From: Motiliproteus coralliicola
GTDB lineage: Bacteria; Pseudomonadota; Gammaproteobacteria; Pseudomonadales; Balneatricaceae
NCBI RefSeq assembly: GCF_003345655.1
Contig: NZ_QQOH01000001.1
Coordinates: 1,178,001 to 1,242,000, forward strand
Direction of reading: 5' to 3'
DNA length: 64,000 nt
Below, piece after piece: positions 17,534 to 27,373 of the stretch (positions are counted from its first letter, which is position 1; every line of letters starts with the position of its first letter). Under the pieces are notes generated by a model. That model worked only from the letters and a program-made list of their open reading frames with translations, did not search any database and had not been told where the DNA came from. The translations under genes were made by a program, and so were the position numbers.

Positions 17534-17836
17534 CCGCTCGGCTTAATTGGTAGCTGGCAAAGAGAGGTGGTTGAAACAGCCCTGGTAGAACTGTCCAATG
17601 GTGGTTTTGCAGCTCAGCAAAGCATAGGTACAAAACCACCCTAAAAAGGCTGGGGCGATTGTATCTGCCGCCTAGAACGAATGCAATTTAGGAACTAACA
17701 GCGCCAGCTGGGAGCATCCTTAACAGCTGGTCCCGGGGCGATTACCCTGCAGTTCAGATAGTGACCACGTGGCTATGACTGTTTCTGCGCTTGCTCACTA
17801 ACACGAGGGGGACTGTAATTTAGTCCCATGGTTTTC
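17534..17836. other. Leader of the mevalonate operon with a 10-bp inverted repeat
   Basis: This 303-base spacer lies upstream of mvaA and downstream of the OmpR-type regulator gene, both leftward. Its clearest structure is a perfect 10-base inverted repeat, GGTGGTTTTG (17600-17609) and CAAAACCACC (17631-17640), with 21 bases between the arms, centred about 87 bases before the mvaA start. It may be an operator or a leader hairpin. No T tract follows on the leftward strand. No open frame in the spacer looks coding. Confidence 0.45.
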
Positions 17837-18529
17837 TTAGTCTTCGGTCAACAGGCGATAACCGTGCTGGTGCACGGTTTCAATCTCATAGCCGCTGCCT
17901 TCCAACGAGAGTGACTTGCGTAGACGGCTAATATGCATATCCACGGTTCGAGTATTGACCTCCTGACTCACCCCCCAGACCTCGGACAGCAGTCGGTGCC
18001 GGGATAACAGCTGATTAGGGTGAGTGAAGAGATAATCGGCCAGGCAGAAATCCTTGCCGGTCAGCGCCAAAGGCTCGCCATTGCGACTGAGCTGGTGTTG
18101 ATTTCGATCGATCAGAAAGGGACCGAACTGCTGCAATTCCGGTAGCTGCTCCTGCTGCTGCTCGTCGAAACGACACAGCAGCACCCGAATACGCGACAAT
18201 AACTGGTCGGCTTGAAGCGGCTTACAGATGAAGTCGTCAGCGCCCTGTGCCAGCGCCTTGACGATTTGACGCTCAGCCTCGGGAGCACTGATAAACAACA
18301 AAGGAATCCGCTCGGCTTGACTGGCAAGTCCCTGCTCGATCAACGCAAAACAGGCCTCGTCGTCGCAACCGCAGTCGACCAGCATCAGATCGAACGGTTG
18401 CTGCTGCAGGCAGGCAAGAAATTCAGCGGGTTGGGAGCAACAGGTATATTCATGCCCTGCCTGGTGCAACCAAGACATGATCGATTCAGCCAGTTGACGA
18501 TCCGGCTCCAGCACAGCGATATGAAGCAT
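17837..18529 (-). CDS. OmpR/PhoB-family response regulator
   Basis: A 230-residue regulator with an N-terminal receiver (about 1-115) and a C-terminal winged-helix DNA-binding domain (about 130-228, with LTGKDFCLADYLFTHP, NTRTVDMHISRLRKSL and VHQHGYRLL). The phosphoacceptor is Asp52 (LMLVDCG), with acidic partners in LEPD (Glu8, Asp10) and Lys in FICKPLQ. No sensor kinase gene is adjacent, so it is an orphan in this window. It lies directly upstream of the mevalonate operon in the same direction, but the 303-base gap makes cotranscription uncertain. Confidence 0.88.
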   Translation of the reverse strand: MLHIAVLEPDRQLAESIMSWLHQAGHEYTCCSQPAEFLACLQQQPFDLMLVDCGCDDEACFALIEQGLASQAERIPLLFISAPEAERQIVKALAQGADDFICKPLQADQLLSRIRVLLCRFDEQQQEQLPELQQFGPFLIDRNQHQLSRNGEPLALTGKDFCLADYLFTHPNQLLSRHRLLSEVWGVSQEVNTRTVDMHISRLRKSLSLEGSGYEIETVHQHGYRLLTED

Positions 18530-18724
18530 TAAGCCCCCTTCCGAGATCAGTCGGTACTACTGCCGACCTACCATCTGAAACAAACACTGGAACGAAACGC
18601 TTGGGCAGGTCGGTCGACATCCGGCCACCTTAGGATAGCTGCATGTCTTTTCAGTAAGTATAGAAGCCCTGCGGGCGGGTAAGTTCAGAAATAACCCGGT
18701 TTTGTACAACTAAAACACTGTTGC

Positions 18725-20308
18725 TCAGGAATCGAACTCGGGATCGGACAGCATCGCCCGACGATCACTCAGGGCGCGAAAACGGTCCTGCTGCTTGGTG
18801 TTCATGGCACCGATGCTTACGTTGAGCAGACGCTCATTACAGACCGCCAGAATCTCTGTCGCCCGCTGAGGTTGCAACTGCACCAGCTCATAACCGGTCT
18901 GAACTAGATTCAACAGCACACTGGGACTATTGGGAACCGTCTCCAGCGCCTTAAGAAAGTACTCGAACGCCTCTTCAAACTTACCTTTCCGGTAGTAGCC
19001 GATACCCTGTAGGTTATTACGCCCCCACTCGGTTTCGGTGAAAACCCGACGGCTAAAATCGGCTTTATACTCTTCAGCGACAGCCTGCAACTGGGTGTTT
19101 TCCAACCCCTCGAGCAGATTATCGAGTTCTTCCGCCTGCTGACTATCGTCCAGTTTCTTAAAGTCAGCAAACGCGTCCTGAGCCGCAGCATTGGCGCGCT
19201 TGATATCACCCGATAATTTATAGGTCTCCGAGGTCATCAACCGCGACTTGAAACGGATCAGACGGTCTTCCTGGTACTCGTAGGCCACATCTTCCAGCGC
19301 CCGTACCGCCTCCTGCTCCGCTCGCGATGATAACGGACCACCCTGAGGAGAGACTTTGGTTTGAAGGCAGCGGGCCAGACCGAAATAGTTGTTGGGCTTC
19401 TGATAACAGGAGTGACGGGCATACTTGACCGATTCACGGAAAGCACTGATCGCCACATCCCAGCTGCTGTTTTCGCTGGCCACATCGCCCAGATCGGACT
19501 GCAGTATCGGTACGGTGGGGTGGACTGCGACCGCTTTTTCCAACAATTTCTGAGCCGGCTCATTTCGCCCGATCACTCGGTACAAGCGAGACAGCCAGTC
19601 AAACGCCTCGATACTCTCCGGCGAACGCTCCAACACCTGATTGAAACAAGCCATCGCTTCGGCAAAGTGTCCCTGATGGTAATGGCAGACACCCATTCCC
19701 ATATAGGCCCAAGACATTCCCCGCTCATCGGCAGCGATCTGCAACAGCTGTCTAGCGCGGTCATAATCCTGCCGATTTATTAGAAGCCGGCACTGCAGCC
19801 GGGTCAGATAGGGTCCCAACGAAGGCATCTTGCGCAGCATCTGCTCAATCAGCTGGATCGCTTTTGTCTCATCCCCTTTATCGATCAACTCTTCGGCAGG
19901 TTTTACCGCCTGCTTCAATTTGAGGAGTTTTTCCAGCCGATTACCAAACAGCTGGGACGATACCGGTTTAACAAAGAATGAATCGGCAAACGACTCCAAT
20001 GAGTCGTTGGCAACGCTGGTACTGCCTTCCGGAAGAATCAGTATCTGACAATCCACCGCACGCTTGAGACCTTCGCGCACGGACTCTTCGATGACTTGGT
20101 AACCGTTCTTTTCCCCCTCACCGAGGCCGTGCTCAATCAGACACAGATCAAATGACTGCATCCGCAACAGGCTCAAAGCCATATTGGCCGACGACGCCAC
20201 CTGCACCAATCCGGCTTGCTGGTCCTGCACCAGCGTACGCAGCGCGCTCAACGACTCCAGTCGCTTCGCCACGATCAGTACGGTTTTGTCGGCCAGCAGT
20301 GCTGCCAT
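18725..20308 (-). CDS. Degenerate receiver fused to a TPR array
   Basis: A 527-residue protein with a CheY-like domain (about 1-130) followed by tetratricopeptide repeats (about 140-500; for example AYMGMGVCHYHQGHFAEAMA and GIGYYRKGKFEEAFEYF). The receiver has lost its acidic pair (VLIVAKRLES) and has Glu59 in place of the phosphoacceptor Asp (CLIEHG). The Asp-to-Glu change often mimics the phosphorylated state. It has no DNA-binding or enzymatic output, so it probably acts as a protein-protein scaffold. It is a single gene leftward, separated by 195 bases from the OmpR-type regulator. Confidence 0.82.
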   Translation of the reverse strand: MAALLADKTVLIVAKRLESLSALRTLVQDQQAGLVQVASSANMALSLLRMQSFDLCLIEHGLGEGEKNGYQVIEESVREGLKRAVDCQILILPEGSTSVANDSLESFADSFFVKPVSSQLFGNRLEKLLKLKQAVKPAEELIDKGDETKAIQLIEQMLRKMPSLGPYLTRLQCRLLINRQDYDRARQLLQIAADERGMSWAYMGMGVCHYHQGHFAEAMACFNQVLERSPESIEAFDWLSRLYRVIGRNEPAQKLLEKAVAVHPTVPILQSDLGDVASENSSWDVAISAFRESVKYARHSCYQKPNNYFGLARCLQTKVSPQGGPLSSRAEQEAVRALEDVAYEYQEDRLIRFKSRLMTSETYKLSGDIKRANAAAQDAFADFKKLDDSQQAEELDNLLEGLENTQLQAVAEEYKADFSRRVFTETEWGRNNLQGIGYYRKGKFEEAFEYFLKALETVPNSPSVLLNLVQTGYELVQLQPQRATEILAVCNERLLNVSIGAMNTKQQDRFRALSDRRAMLSDPEFDS

Positions 20309-20420
20309 ACAAGGGAATCCAAAATTCAGTTGGAGAGTTACGGATAGTTAAACAGACAATACCAAAAAGTGCCTGCCACTCAAGCGCAAACGTTGATGAA
20401 GAACAAAATCAATTCAAAAA

Positions 20421-20446
20421 AAAGCCCTGTCAATTCAGGGCTTTTT
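20421..20446 (-). terminator. Rho-independent terminator of argG
   Basis: Read leftward, AAAGCCCTG and CAGGGCTTT form a 9-base stem around a 6-base loop, followed by a run of T. It lies 28 bases after the argG stop. Confidence 0.88.
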
Positions 20447-20473
20447 ATCATTACTGACTTTAGTCGCGAATAC

Positions 20474-21700
20474 TCAGTCTTCTAGCAGACTGCGCCCTTT
20501 ACCAGCAGCAATACGCATCCGAAGGGCGTTCAGCTTGATAAAGCCGGCCGCGTCCTTCTGATCGTAGGCACCGGCATCGTCTTCGAAGGTTGCGATTGAC
20601 TCGTCAAACAGGCTGTCATCGGAGCTACGACCGATCACTTCCACGTTGCCCTTGTAGAGTTTCAGGCGCACTTTGCCGTTCACGTCACGCTGGGAGTAGT
20701 CGATCATCGCCTGAAGCATCTTACGCTCTTCAGACCACCAGAAGCCGTTGTAGATGATCTCGGCATAACGCGGCATCAGCTCATCTTTCAGGTGCGCGGC
20801 TTCACGGTCCAGTGTGATGGACTCGATGGCACGGTGGGCACGCAGCATGATGGTGCCGCCTGGGGTTTCGTAACAACCACGGGACTTCATCCCAACGAAG
20901 CGGTTCTCGACGATATCGAGACGGCCGATGCCGTTCTCACCACCGATCTTGTTCAGGTATTCCAGCACGGTCGCCGGGCTCATCGGCTGGTCGTCGATGG
21001 CGACGATATCGCCTTTCTGGTAGGTCAGTTCGATATAGGTCGCCTTGTCCGGGGCCTGCTCCGGAGAAACGCTCCAGCGCCACATATCGTCTTCGGCTTC
21101 GGCCCAGGTATCTTCCAGAATGCCGCCCTCGTAAGAGATATGGAGCAGATTGGCGTCCATGGAGTAGGGAGACTTCTTACCCTTCTTCTTGAAGTCCACC
21201 TCGATACCGTGTTCGTCGCAGTAGGCCATCAGCTTATCGCGAGAATTCAGATCCCACTCACGCCAGGGCGCAATCACTTTAACGCCCGGCTTCAGTGCGT
21301 AGGCACCCAGCTCGAAGCGAACCTGGTCGTTACCCTTACCGGTCGCCCCATGGGAGATCGCATCGGCACCAGTCTCGTTGGCAATTTCAACCAGACGCTT
21401 GGCGATCAGCGGACGGGCGATGGAGGTACCCAGCAGGTATTCACCTTCATAAACGGTATTGGCGCGGAACATCGGGAATACGAAGTCACGGACAAACTCT
21501 TCGCGCAGGTCTTCGATGTAAATCTCTTTCACACCCAGCGCTTCAGCCTTGGCGCGAGCCGGTTCGACCTCTTCACCCTGACCCAGGTCGGCGGTAAAGG
21601 TTACCACCTCACAGTTGTAGGTCTCCTGCAGCCACTTAACGATGACCGAGGTATCCAGACCACCGGAATAGGCCAGAACGACCTTCTTAATATCTGACAT
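20474..21700 (-). CDS. argG: Argininosuccinate synthase
   Basis: Joins citrulline and aspartate with ATP to form argininosuccinate, the penultimate step of arginine synthesis. The 408-residue length is typical of the short bacterial form. The N-terminal [15 protein letters not shown] is the ATP pyrophosphatase P-loop. [18 protein letters not shown] contributes citrulline and ATP contacts, and [18 protein letters not shown] is a family signature. It begins at ATG 21700, is transcribed alone and ends at a strong terminator. Its position next to motY and pyrC matches the Pseudomonas arrangement as I recall it. Confidence 0.97.
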   Translation of the reverse strand: MSDIKKVVLAYSGGLDTSVIVKWLQETYNCEVVTFTADLGQGEEVEPARAKAEALGVKEIYIEDLREEFVRDFVFPMFRANTVYEGEYLLGTSIARPLIAKRLVEIANETGADAISHGATGKGNDQVRFELGAYALKPGVKVIAPWREWDLNSRDKLMAYCDEHGIEVDFKKKGKKSPYSMDANLLHISYEGGILEDTWAEAEDDMWRWSVSPEQAPDKATYIELTYQKGDIVAIDDQPMSPATVLEYLNKIGGENGIGRLDIVENRFVGMKSRGCYETPGGTIMLRAHRAIESITLDREAAHLKDELMPRYAEIIYNGFWWSEERKMLQAMIDYSQRDVNGKVRLKLYKGNVEVIGRSSDDSLFDESIATFEDDAGAYDQKDAAGFIKLNALRMRIAAGKGRSLLED

Positions 21701-21849
21701 GGTTGACTCCGTAAACGACCCGCTCCAGAACGGTAGCGGACTGCCGAAAAAAGAACCGCAGAATTATACACGTAAAAACAGGGCGCTGGGATAGCTCAGC
21801 CAAAAAACTCTATGCGCGCTGCGGCCAAGATCAACCCGAAGCGCCCTGA

Positions 21850-22743
21850 CTACCCTTCCCGCTCAAGCCTTACCGTGACCCGGCGGTTACGGGCTCGGTT
21901 GTTGGAATTGGTATTTTTGACCACCGGATAGCGCTCTCCGTGATAACGGGTCGTGATCATATCCTCATTAATACCGATCTTGGTCAGGTAACGGGTGACC
22001 GCCTCAGCCCGCTGACGCGATAGGTCGCGGTTAGCCAATCGGCGCCCCAGATTATCGGAGTGGCCATCGACATAGATGGTTTTGACTGATGGATCATTCT
22101 TCACATAGAGCGCGACCAGATCGAGACGCTGCCGGGTAGAGTCCGACAGGCGCCATTGCGCCGACGGAAACAGCACGGCCGACCGGGCAACTTGCTGGAA
22201 GTTCACCGGCAACAGCTCGCCAACACAACTCTGATAATTGCTGTAGGCCTGCTGAAAATTGGCGGACGAGATCGCGACCTTGACCGCCGTGTCGGTGCCG
22301 TACCAGTTCTGATTGGTCAGCGCCGGCGTACGCCCTTGATAGAGCGAGGTGAGGATATCCTTGGCCAACGGCGGCTGCAGCCTGAACGACTTACTATTGA
22401 CCGCATCACGAATCATGCCGATCCGATGGGTACCCCGCCCCGGATGCCAAGGCGGCGCTTCGGCCATGATCAGGGTTTCCTTGCCCAGCAATTCGGCCTG
22501 GGGCGAGCTGATAACAAACTCCAGCTGCTCTCCGGCCCGATGTTCAAAACTGGCCGTACCGAAATCCGGAATCGGCTGCGACAACCGGCAACTGAACTTG
22601 GAGGCTTCCAGCTCCCAACGGGTATCATCCAGCGGCGCGATAAAGGTCACGGCCTGAGCCGGCCCGACCAGCAACGCCGCCACTGACGCCGCCATACTGG
22701 CTCGTGCCAACCAAACTGAAACCTTTTCAAAAGCCATCGACAT
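21850..22743 (-). CDS. motY: MotY-like flagellar T-ring protein
   Basis: MotY forms part of the periplasmic T ring that anchors stator units of sodium-type (and some Pseudomonas) flagellar motors. From ATG 22743 the protein has 297 residues with a signal peptide ending near PAQA (about 31), a MotY-specific N-terminal domain (TFIAPLDDTRWELEASKF) and a C-terminal OmpA-like peptidoglycan-binding domain (IYVDGHSDNLG, RAEAVTRYL, NRARNRRVTV). An in-frame TTG at 22797 and an ATG at 22767 are possible but would lengthen the signal. Its place beside pyrC and rnt supports the name. It implies a motile cell. Confidence 0.88.
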   Translation of the reverse strand: MSMAFEKVSVWLARASMAASVAALLVGPAQAVTFIAPLDDTRWELEASKFSCRLSQPIPDFGTASFEHRAGEQLEFVISSPQAELLGKETLIMAEAPPWHPGRGTHRIGMIRDAVNSKSFRLQPPLAKDILTSLYQGRTPALTNQNWYGTDTAVKVAISSANFQQAYSNYQSCVGELLPVNFQQVARSAVLFPSAQWRLSDSTRQRLDLVALYVKNDPSVKTIYVDGHSDNLGRRLANRDLSRQRAEAVTRYLTKIGINEDMITTRYHGERYPVVKNTNSNNRARNRRVTVRLEREG

Positions 22744-22931
22744 TACCGCGCATTGTGCCTGCAACATCAACAGATGCAGGGAAAGAAAGATTGCCAACTA
22801 TTGTATTGGTTCGCCTTCGATTGGCAAAACTTTAGCCAAAACTGTTTGAATCCAATCCCCAGGACGGTGGTCGGTTTTCACCGGGGCTGATAAAATCAGC
22901 GCTTCTCAGCAAGCTGTTTCCAAGGATCCCC

Positions 22932-23966
22932 ATGCAACGTCTTGAAATCACCCGTCCGGATGACTGGCATGTCCACCTGCGCGACGGAGAAGTACTGCGC
23001 AACACCGTCGCCGATATGGCCCGCTACTTCGGTCGCGCGATCATCATGCCCAACCTGGTTCCGCCGGTCACCACCACGGAACATGCCAAGGCTTACCGTC
23101 AGCGTATACTGGCGCAGATGCCGACCGAGCGCAGTTTCGATCCGCTGATGACCCTGTACCTGACCGACGGCACCAGCGCTGATGAGCTGCGCAAAGCCAA
23201 AGCCAGCGGCTGCGTCACCGCGGTCAAACTCTATCCGGCCGGCGCGACCACCAATTCCGCGTCCGGTGTTACGGCGCTGGAAAATGTTTACGACGCACTG
23301 GAAGCGATGCAGGAGCTGGGAATTCCGCTACTGGTCCACGGTGAAGTCACCCATGCCGATATCGATATCTTCGAGCGCGAGAAGGTCTTTATCGAGCAAC
23401 AGCTGATGCCGCTCACCGAACGCTTCAGCGACCTGAAGATCGTGATGGAACACATCACCACCGCCGACGCAGCCCAGTTTGTCGCTGCCGCCGGTGACAA
23501 CATCGCCGCCACGATCACACCTCAACACCTGCTGTTCAACCGCAACGACATGCTGGTTGGCGGGATCAAGCCACACCTGTACTGCCTGCCAATCCTGAAG
23601 CGCAACATCCACCAGCAGGCACTACTCGAAGCCGCCACTTCCGGCAGTGCTAAATTCTTCCTCGGCACCGACTCGGCCCCTCATGCCCAGTCCGCCAAGG
23701 AAAGCGCCTGCGGCTGTGCCGGCTGCTACAGCGCAACCTCGGCAATCGAACTCTACGCCGAAGCCTTCGAATCGATGAACGCGCTGGACAAACTGGAAGG
23801 TTTTGCTTCCTTCCACGGCCCCGACTTCTATGGCTTGCCCAGAAACAGCGACAAGATCGTGCTGGAGAAACAGCCCTGGACCCAGGCCGAAACCCTGCAG
23901 TTCGGCGACCAACCGATCGTCCCGCTGCGTGCCGGCGAAACCATCCAATGGCGCGTGGTCGCCTAG
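22932..23966 (+). CDS. pyrC: Dihydroorotase
   Basis: Catalyses the reversible cyclisation of carbamoyl aspartate to dihydroorotate in pyrimidine synthesis. The 344-residue protein is of the class II (E. coli) type: [10 protein letters not shown] (about 10-19) with the first two metal-binding His, [12 protein letters not shown] with the lysine that becomes carboxylated, [15 protein letters not shown] and the late LGTDSAPH with the catalytic Asp. Start ATG 22932 with AAGGA upstream. It is divergent from motY and followed by rnt at 26 bases, probably cotranscribed. Confidence 0.96.
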   Translation: MQRLEITRPDDWHVHLRDGEVLRNTVADMARYFGRAIIMPNLVPPVTTTEHAKAYRQRILAQMPTERSFDPLMTLYLTDGTSADELRKAKASGCVTAVKLYPAGATTNSASGVTALENVYDALEAMQELGIPLLVHGEVTHADIDIFEREKVFIEQQLMPLTERFSDLKIVMEHITTADAAQFVAAAGDNIAATITPQHLLFNRNDMLVGGIKPHLYCLPILKRNIHQQALLEAATSGSAKFFLGTDSAPHAQSAKESACGCAGCYSATSAIELYAEAFESMNALDKLEGFASFHGPDFYGLPRNSDKIVLEKQPWTQAETLQFGDQPIVPLRAGETIQWRVVA

Positions 23967-23992
23967 CCTGAATTCGATAAGGACTTCTATCA

Positions 23993-24640
23993 GTGGCTAA
24001 CACCCTATCCCCGATCGCCCAATTGATGTCAGAGCGTTTTCGCGGCTACCTACCGGTGGTGATCGATGTCGAAACTGCTGGTTTCAATCCAAAGACCGAC
24101 GCCCTGCTCGAGGTCGCGGCCTCACTGCTGACCATGGATGACGAGGGCTTGCTGATCCCGGATCAGACCATCGACTGCAACGTCGAACCCTTCGAAGGGG
24201 CCAACCTGGAGAAAGCGGCACTGGAGTTTACCGGCATCGACCCTTACAGCCCCTTTCGTGAAGCGGTGTCTGAAAAGGAAGCGCTGGAGCAGATCTTCAA
24301 GCCGATCCGCAAAGCGATCAAAGCCCACGGCTGCAAGCGCGCCATCCTGGTCGGTCATAATGCCGCCTTCGACCTGAGCTTTATCAATGCCGCCTGCGAG
24401 CGCGCCGAAATCAAGCGCAATCCGTTCCACCCGTTCTCCTGCTTCGACACCGCCACCCTGGCGGGTTTGGCTTTCGGCCAGACCGTGCTGGCCAAAGCCT
24501 GCGAAGTGGCCGGTATCGATTTCGACAATCGCCAGGCCCATTCGGCGGCCTACGACACCGAACGTACTGCCGAGCTGTTCAGCCTGATCGTCAATCGCTG
24601 GAAAGAGCTGGGTGGCTGGGACCCGGTAATGCACGATTAA
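23993..24640 (+). CDS. rnt: Ribonuclease T
   Basis: RNase T trims the 3' ends of tRNA, 5S and 23S rRNA and removes the terminal AMP of tRNA. The 215-residue DEDDh exonuclease has VIDVETAGF (about 22-30; catalytic Asp and Glu), [10 protein letters not shown] (catalytic Asp) and [13 protein letters not shown] (His and last Asp). It starts at GTG 23993, with AAGGA 9 bases upstream, and follows pyrC closely. A shared terminator separates it from the convergent peroxiredoxin gene. Confidence 0.95.
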   Translation: MANTLSPIAQLMSERFRGYLPVVIDVETAGFNPKTDALLEVAASLLTMDDEGLLIPDQTIDCNVEPFEGANLEKAALEFTGIDPYSPFREAVSEKEALEQIFKPIRKAIKAHGCKRAILVGHNAAFDLSFINAACERAEIKRNPFHPFSCFDTATLAGLAFGQTVLAKACEVAGIDFDNRQAHSAAYDTERTAELFSLIVNRWKELGGWDPVMHD

Positions 24641-24680
24641 GTCGTATTCCGACCAGAGCTTGACCAACCAGTCAGACACA

Positions 24681-24708
24681 AAAAAGCCCGCTAAAGAGCG
24701 GGCTTTTT
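24681..24708. terminator. Bidirectional terminator between rnt and the peroxiredoxin gene
   Basis: A 12-base stem (AAAAAGCCCGCT with its complement) around AAAG is flanked by A and T runs on both sides, between convergent genes. Confidence 0.92.
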
Positions 24709-24724
24709 ATCGCCTGTAAAAAAC

Positions 24725-25327
24725 TTACAGCTTGTCAGCGTTGTCGCTCAGGTACGCAGCCACACCGTCCGGAGAGGCGTTCATACCGGCATCGCCCTTG
24801 TTCCAGCCAGCCGGGCAAACTTCACCATGCTCTTCGTGGAACTGCAGCGCGTCAACCAGGCGAATCAGCTCGTCCATGTTACGGCCCAGCGGCAGGTCGT
24901 TAACGATCTGAGAACGAACCACACCGTTGGTGTCGATCAGGAAGGCGCCACGGAAAGCTACACCGCCGGCGGACTCAACGTCGTAGGCTTTGCAGATGTC
25001 GTGGTTCATGTCGGCAGCCAGGGTGTACTTGACCGCGCCGATGCCACCCTCGTTAACCGGGGTGTTACGCCAGGCGTTGTGGGTGAAGTGTGAATCGATG
25101 GAAACACCGATGACTTCAACGTTACGCTCTTTGAACGCGTCTACACGGTGATCCAGAGCGATCAGCTCGGACGGGCAGACGAAAGTGAAGTCCAGCGGGT
25201 AGAAGAAGACCAGACCATATTTACCTTTGATCGCTTCTTTCAGGTTGAACTGGTCAACGATGGAACCGTCACCCAGTACCGCAGGAACGGTAAAGTCCGG
25301 TGCTTCCTTACCAACGAGTACGCTCAT
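24725..25327 (-). CDS. Typical 2-Cys peroxiredoxin (AhpC/Prx1 type)
   Basis: Reduces hydrogen and organic peroxides in the cytoplasm. From ATG 25327 it has 200 residues; the frame runs on upstream to 25402 without family similarity. The peroxidatic Cys51 lies in FYPLDFTFVCPSE and the resolving Cys171 in HGEVCPAGW. GVSIDSHFTHNAWRN and GGVAFRGAFLID are family signatures. It is followed upstream by grxD in the same direction, about 95 bases away. The Pseudomonas counterpart lies at the same place beside rnt. Confidence 0.95.
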   Translation of the reverse strand: MSVLVGKEAPDFTVPAVLGDGSIVDQFNLKEAIKGKYGLVFFYPLDFTFVCPSELIALDHRVDAFKERNVEVIGVSIDSHFTHNAWRNTPVNEGGIGAVKYTLAADMNHDICKAYDVESAGGVAFRGAFLIDTNGVVRSQIVNDLPLGRNMDELIRLVDALQFHEEHGEVCPAGWNKGDAGMNASPDGVAAYLSDNADKL

Positions 25328-25422
25328 TATTAGCTTCTCCAAGTTGCTTTTGGGATTAAAGTTATAAGGACAGACCCCCCGACCTGCCCCAGCAACAGCC
25401 AATGGAATATTAGCTTATGCGA

Positions 25423-25758
25423 TTATTCGCTGTCAGCTGCCTTTTGCGCTGCAGCTTTGATCAGAGTCTCAAGCTCACCATTCTGCGCCATCTCGACAAT
25501 GATGTCGCAGCCGCCGACCAGCTCGCCTTCAACCCAGAGTTGCGGAAAGGTAGGCCAGTTGGCGTACTTCGGCAACTCAGCGCGAATTTCAGGATTCTCC
25601 AGGATATTGACGAAAGCAAAACGTTCGCCACAACCCATGATCGCCTGGGATGCCTGGGAAGAGAAACCGCACTGCGGGAACTTCGGCGTACCCTTCATGT
25701 AGAGCAGGATCGGGTTGTTTTCAATTTGATCTTTAATGGTATCGACGACTGTGGTCAT
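25423..25758 (-). CDS. grxD: Monothiol glutaredoxin, Grx4 type
   Basis: Grx4 binds a [2Fe-2S] cluster with glutathione and BolA and passes it to target proteins. The 111-residue protein has the monothiol active site CGFS (Cys30) in KFPQCGFSSQ, WPTFPQLWVEGELVGG for the cis-Pro and glutathione contacts, and GGCDIIVEM. Length and motif fit the single-domain CGFS class. It is transcribed leftward, upstream of the peroxiredoxin gene; the pair may share a promoter in the spacer before argD. Confidence 0.96.
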   Translation of the reverse strand: MTTVVDTIKDQIENNPILLYMKGTPKFPQCGFSSQASQAIMGCGERFAFVNILENPEIRAELPKYANWPTFPQLWVEGELVGGCDIIVEMAQNGELETLIKAAAQKAADSE

Positions 25759-26085
25759 GGTTCACCTGTAAGTTAGTTTAAAGAGCGCTCAGCTCCCCCC
25801 GGGAATTGCCATGCAAGCCCCTTTTGCCTGCGATTATACCCATATCCGACTATTTTTGTCTGGCTCTATAACGAGATATTTTTGTGACGAAATGAAGTAA
25901 ATCGATAACCGCTGGCTATACTGACCGTTTCACTATTCTATTTGGCAAATCAACTTCCTGCCAGACTTGACAGTCGCCGCAAGAGTTTGCCAAATCCGAA
26001 AACCCGTGGTTAGAATTGACCCTTTTTTTCATCTGGGCACTCGAAGCTCGATAGCTCCTTATAGCCGCCGTAAAGGAATTCGAAA
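25759..26085. promoter_or_regulatory. grxD/argD divergent promoter region with a 10-bp inverted repeat
   Basis: A 327-base spacer with AT-rich stretches serving grxD leftward and argD rightward. ATTTGGCAAA (25940-25949) and TTTGCCAAAT (25986-25995) are perfect inverted 10-base arms, 46 bases from start to start. TTGACA at 25968-25973 lies between them. The layout would suit a looping or paired-dimer repressor. I could not fit a convincing ArgR box. AAAGGAA precedes the argD start. Confidence 0.45.
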
Positions 26086-27270
26086 ATGACACAATCTCCG
26101 CTGATGAATAACTACTCCCGGCTCTCCGTGGCGTTTGAGCGCGGCGAAGGCGCCTGGCTTTACGATCAGCAGGGAAACAAGTTTCTGGACGCACTCAGCG
26201 GCATCGCGGTCTGCGGACTGGGGCATGCACACCCGAAAGTGACCGCCGCCATCAGCGAGCAGGCCTCCCGGCTAATCCACACCTCCAACCTGTATACCAT
26301 CCCGTTGCAGACCGAGCTGGCTCAGCGCCTGTGCGATCTATCCGGCATGGACAATGTCTTTTTCGGTAATTCCGGGGCGGAAGCCAATGAAGCGGCGATC
26401 AAGCTGGCTCGACTCTATGGCCACCAGCGCGACATCGATAATCCTGCCGTCATTGTGATGGAACACTCATTCCACGGCCGCACCATGGCAACCCTGAGTG
26501 CCACCGGCAATCGCAAAGCCCAGGCTGGCTTCGAACCCCTGGTCTCCGGGTTTGTCCGTGCGCCCTTCAATGATGTTGAGGCTATTCGCACTATCGCCGC
26601 CAACAATAGCAACGTGGTCGCGATCCTGGTCGAACCGATTCAGGGCGAAAGTGGTGTGCGGATTCCGGATCAGGATTATCTCAACCAGTTACGCCAGATC
26701 TGTGATCAGCAGGATTGGCTGCTGATGCTCGACGAAGTCCAGACCGGCAACGGCCGTACCGGGCGCTATTTTGCCTATCAGCACAACGATATCCTGCCCG
26801 ACGTGGTCACCACCGCCAAAGGACTTGGTAACGGGGTACCGATCGGCGCCTGCCTGGCTCGTGGCGTAGCCGCCGAGATTCTCGGCCCGGGCACCCACGG
26901 TTCCACCTTCGGCGGCAACCCACTGGCCTGCGCCGCCGCGCTGGCCGTCGTCGACACCATCGAATCCGACAGCCTGTGCCAGAAGGCCGCCGATATGGGC
27001 GCCCTGCTGGTCGAAGGTTTCCAGCGCGAATTCGAAGGTGCCGGCTACGTTCGCGATATTCGCGGTAAGGGCCTGATGGTCGCCATCGAACTTGACCAGG
27101 AGGTCACCGAGCTGGCCGTACTGGCCAAGGTCAAAGGAATTTTGCTCAACGTTACCGGAGAAGGTAAGATCGTTCGCCTGCTGCCACCGCTGATCCTTAA
27201 CGAAAGCGAAGCCAGCCTGATCATCGGTGTAATCAGCAAACTGATCAAAATTCTGGTTTCCGACGAGTAA
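26086..27270 (+). CDS. argD: Acetylornithine aminotransferase
   Basis: A pyridoxal-phosphate class III aminotransferase that makes N-acetylornithine in arginine synthesis; many also serve lysine synthesis. The 394-residue length is standard. Signatures are [32 protein letters not shown] (phosphate binding), [43 protein letters not shown] (cofactor Asp) and [14 protein letters not shown], whose Lys forms the Schiff base. It lies 103 bases before argF with a terminator between them, so the two are probably separate transcripts. Confidence 0.94.
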   Translation: MTQSPLMNNYSRLSVAFERGEGAWLYDQQGNKFLDALSGIAVCGLGHAHPKVTAAISEQASRLIHTSNLYTIPLQTELAQRLCDLSGMDNVFFGNSGAEANEAAIKLARLYGHQRDIDNPAVIVMEHSFHGRTMATLSATGNRKAQAGFEPLVSGFVRAPFNDVEAIRTIAANNSNVVAILVEPIQGESGVRIPDQDYLNQLRQICDQQDWLLMLDEVQTGNGRTGRYFAYQHNDILPDVVTTAKGLGNGVPIGACLARGVAAEILGPGTHGSTFGGNPLACAAALAVVDTIESDSLCQKAADMGALLVEGFQREFEGAGYVRDIRGKGLMVAIELDQEVTELAVLAKVKGILLNVTGEGKIVRLLPPLILNESEASLIIGVISKLIKILVSDE

Positions 27271-27335
27271 TCGTCGAACCGACAAACAGTTTAGAGCCGA
27301 CAACCGTCGGCCATCATTCAACTCCAACACGACAG

Positions 27336-27363
27336 CGCCCTTGAGTTTTCGAGGGCGTTTTAG
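27336..27363 (+). terminator. Terminator after argD
   Basis: CGCCCTTGAG and TTCGAGGGCG pair (one wobble and one mismatch) around TT, followed by TTTT. It lies just before the argF start and may attenuate rather than fully stop argD transcription. Confidence 0.7.
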
Positions 27364-27373
27364 GTATTTAGTT

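Noticed and set aside
25759-26085. ArgR operator before argD
   Set aside because: Short partial matches only; nothing close to a convincing consensus pair.
27341-27373. TTG start extending ArgF by 11 residues
   Set aside because: The extension lies in the argD terminator stem and does not match the family N-terminus.
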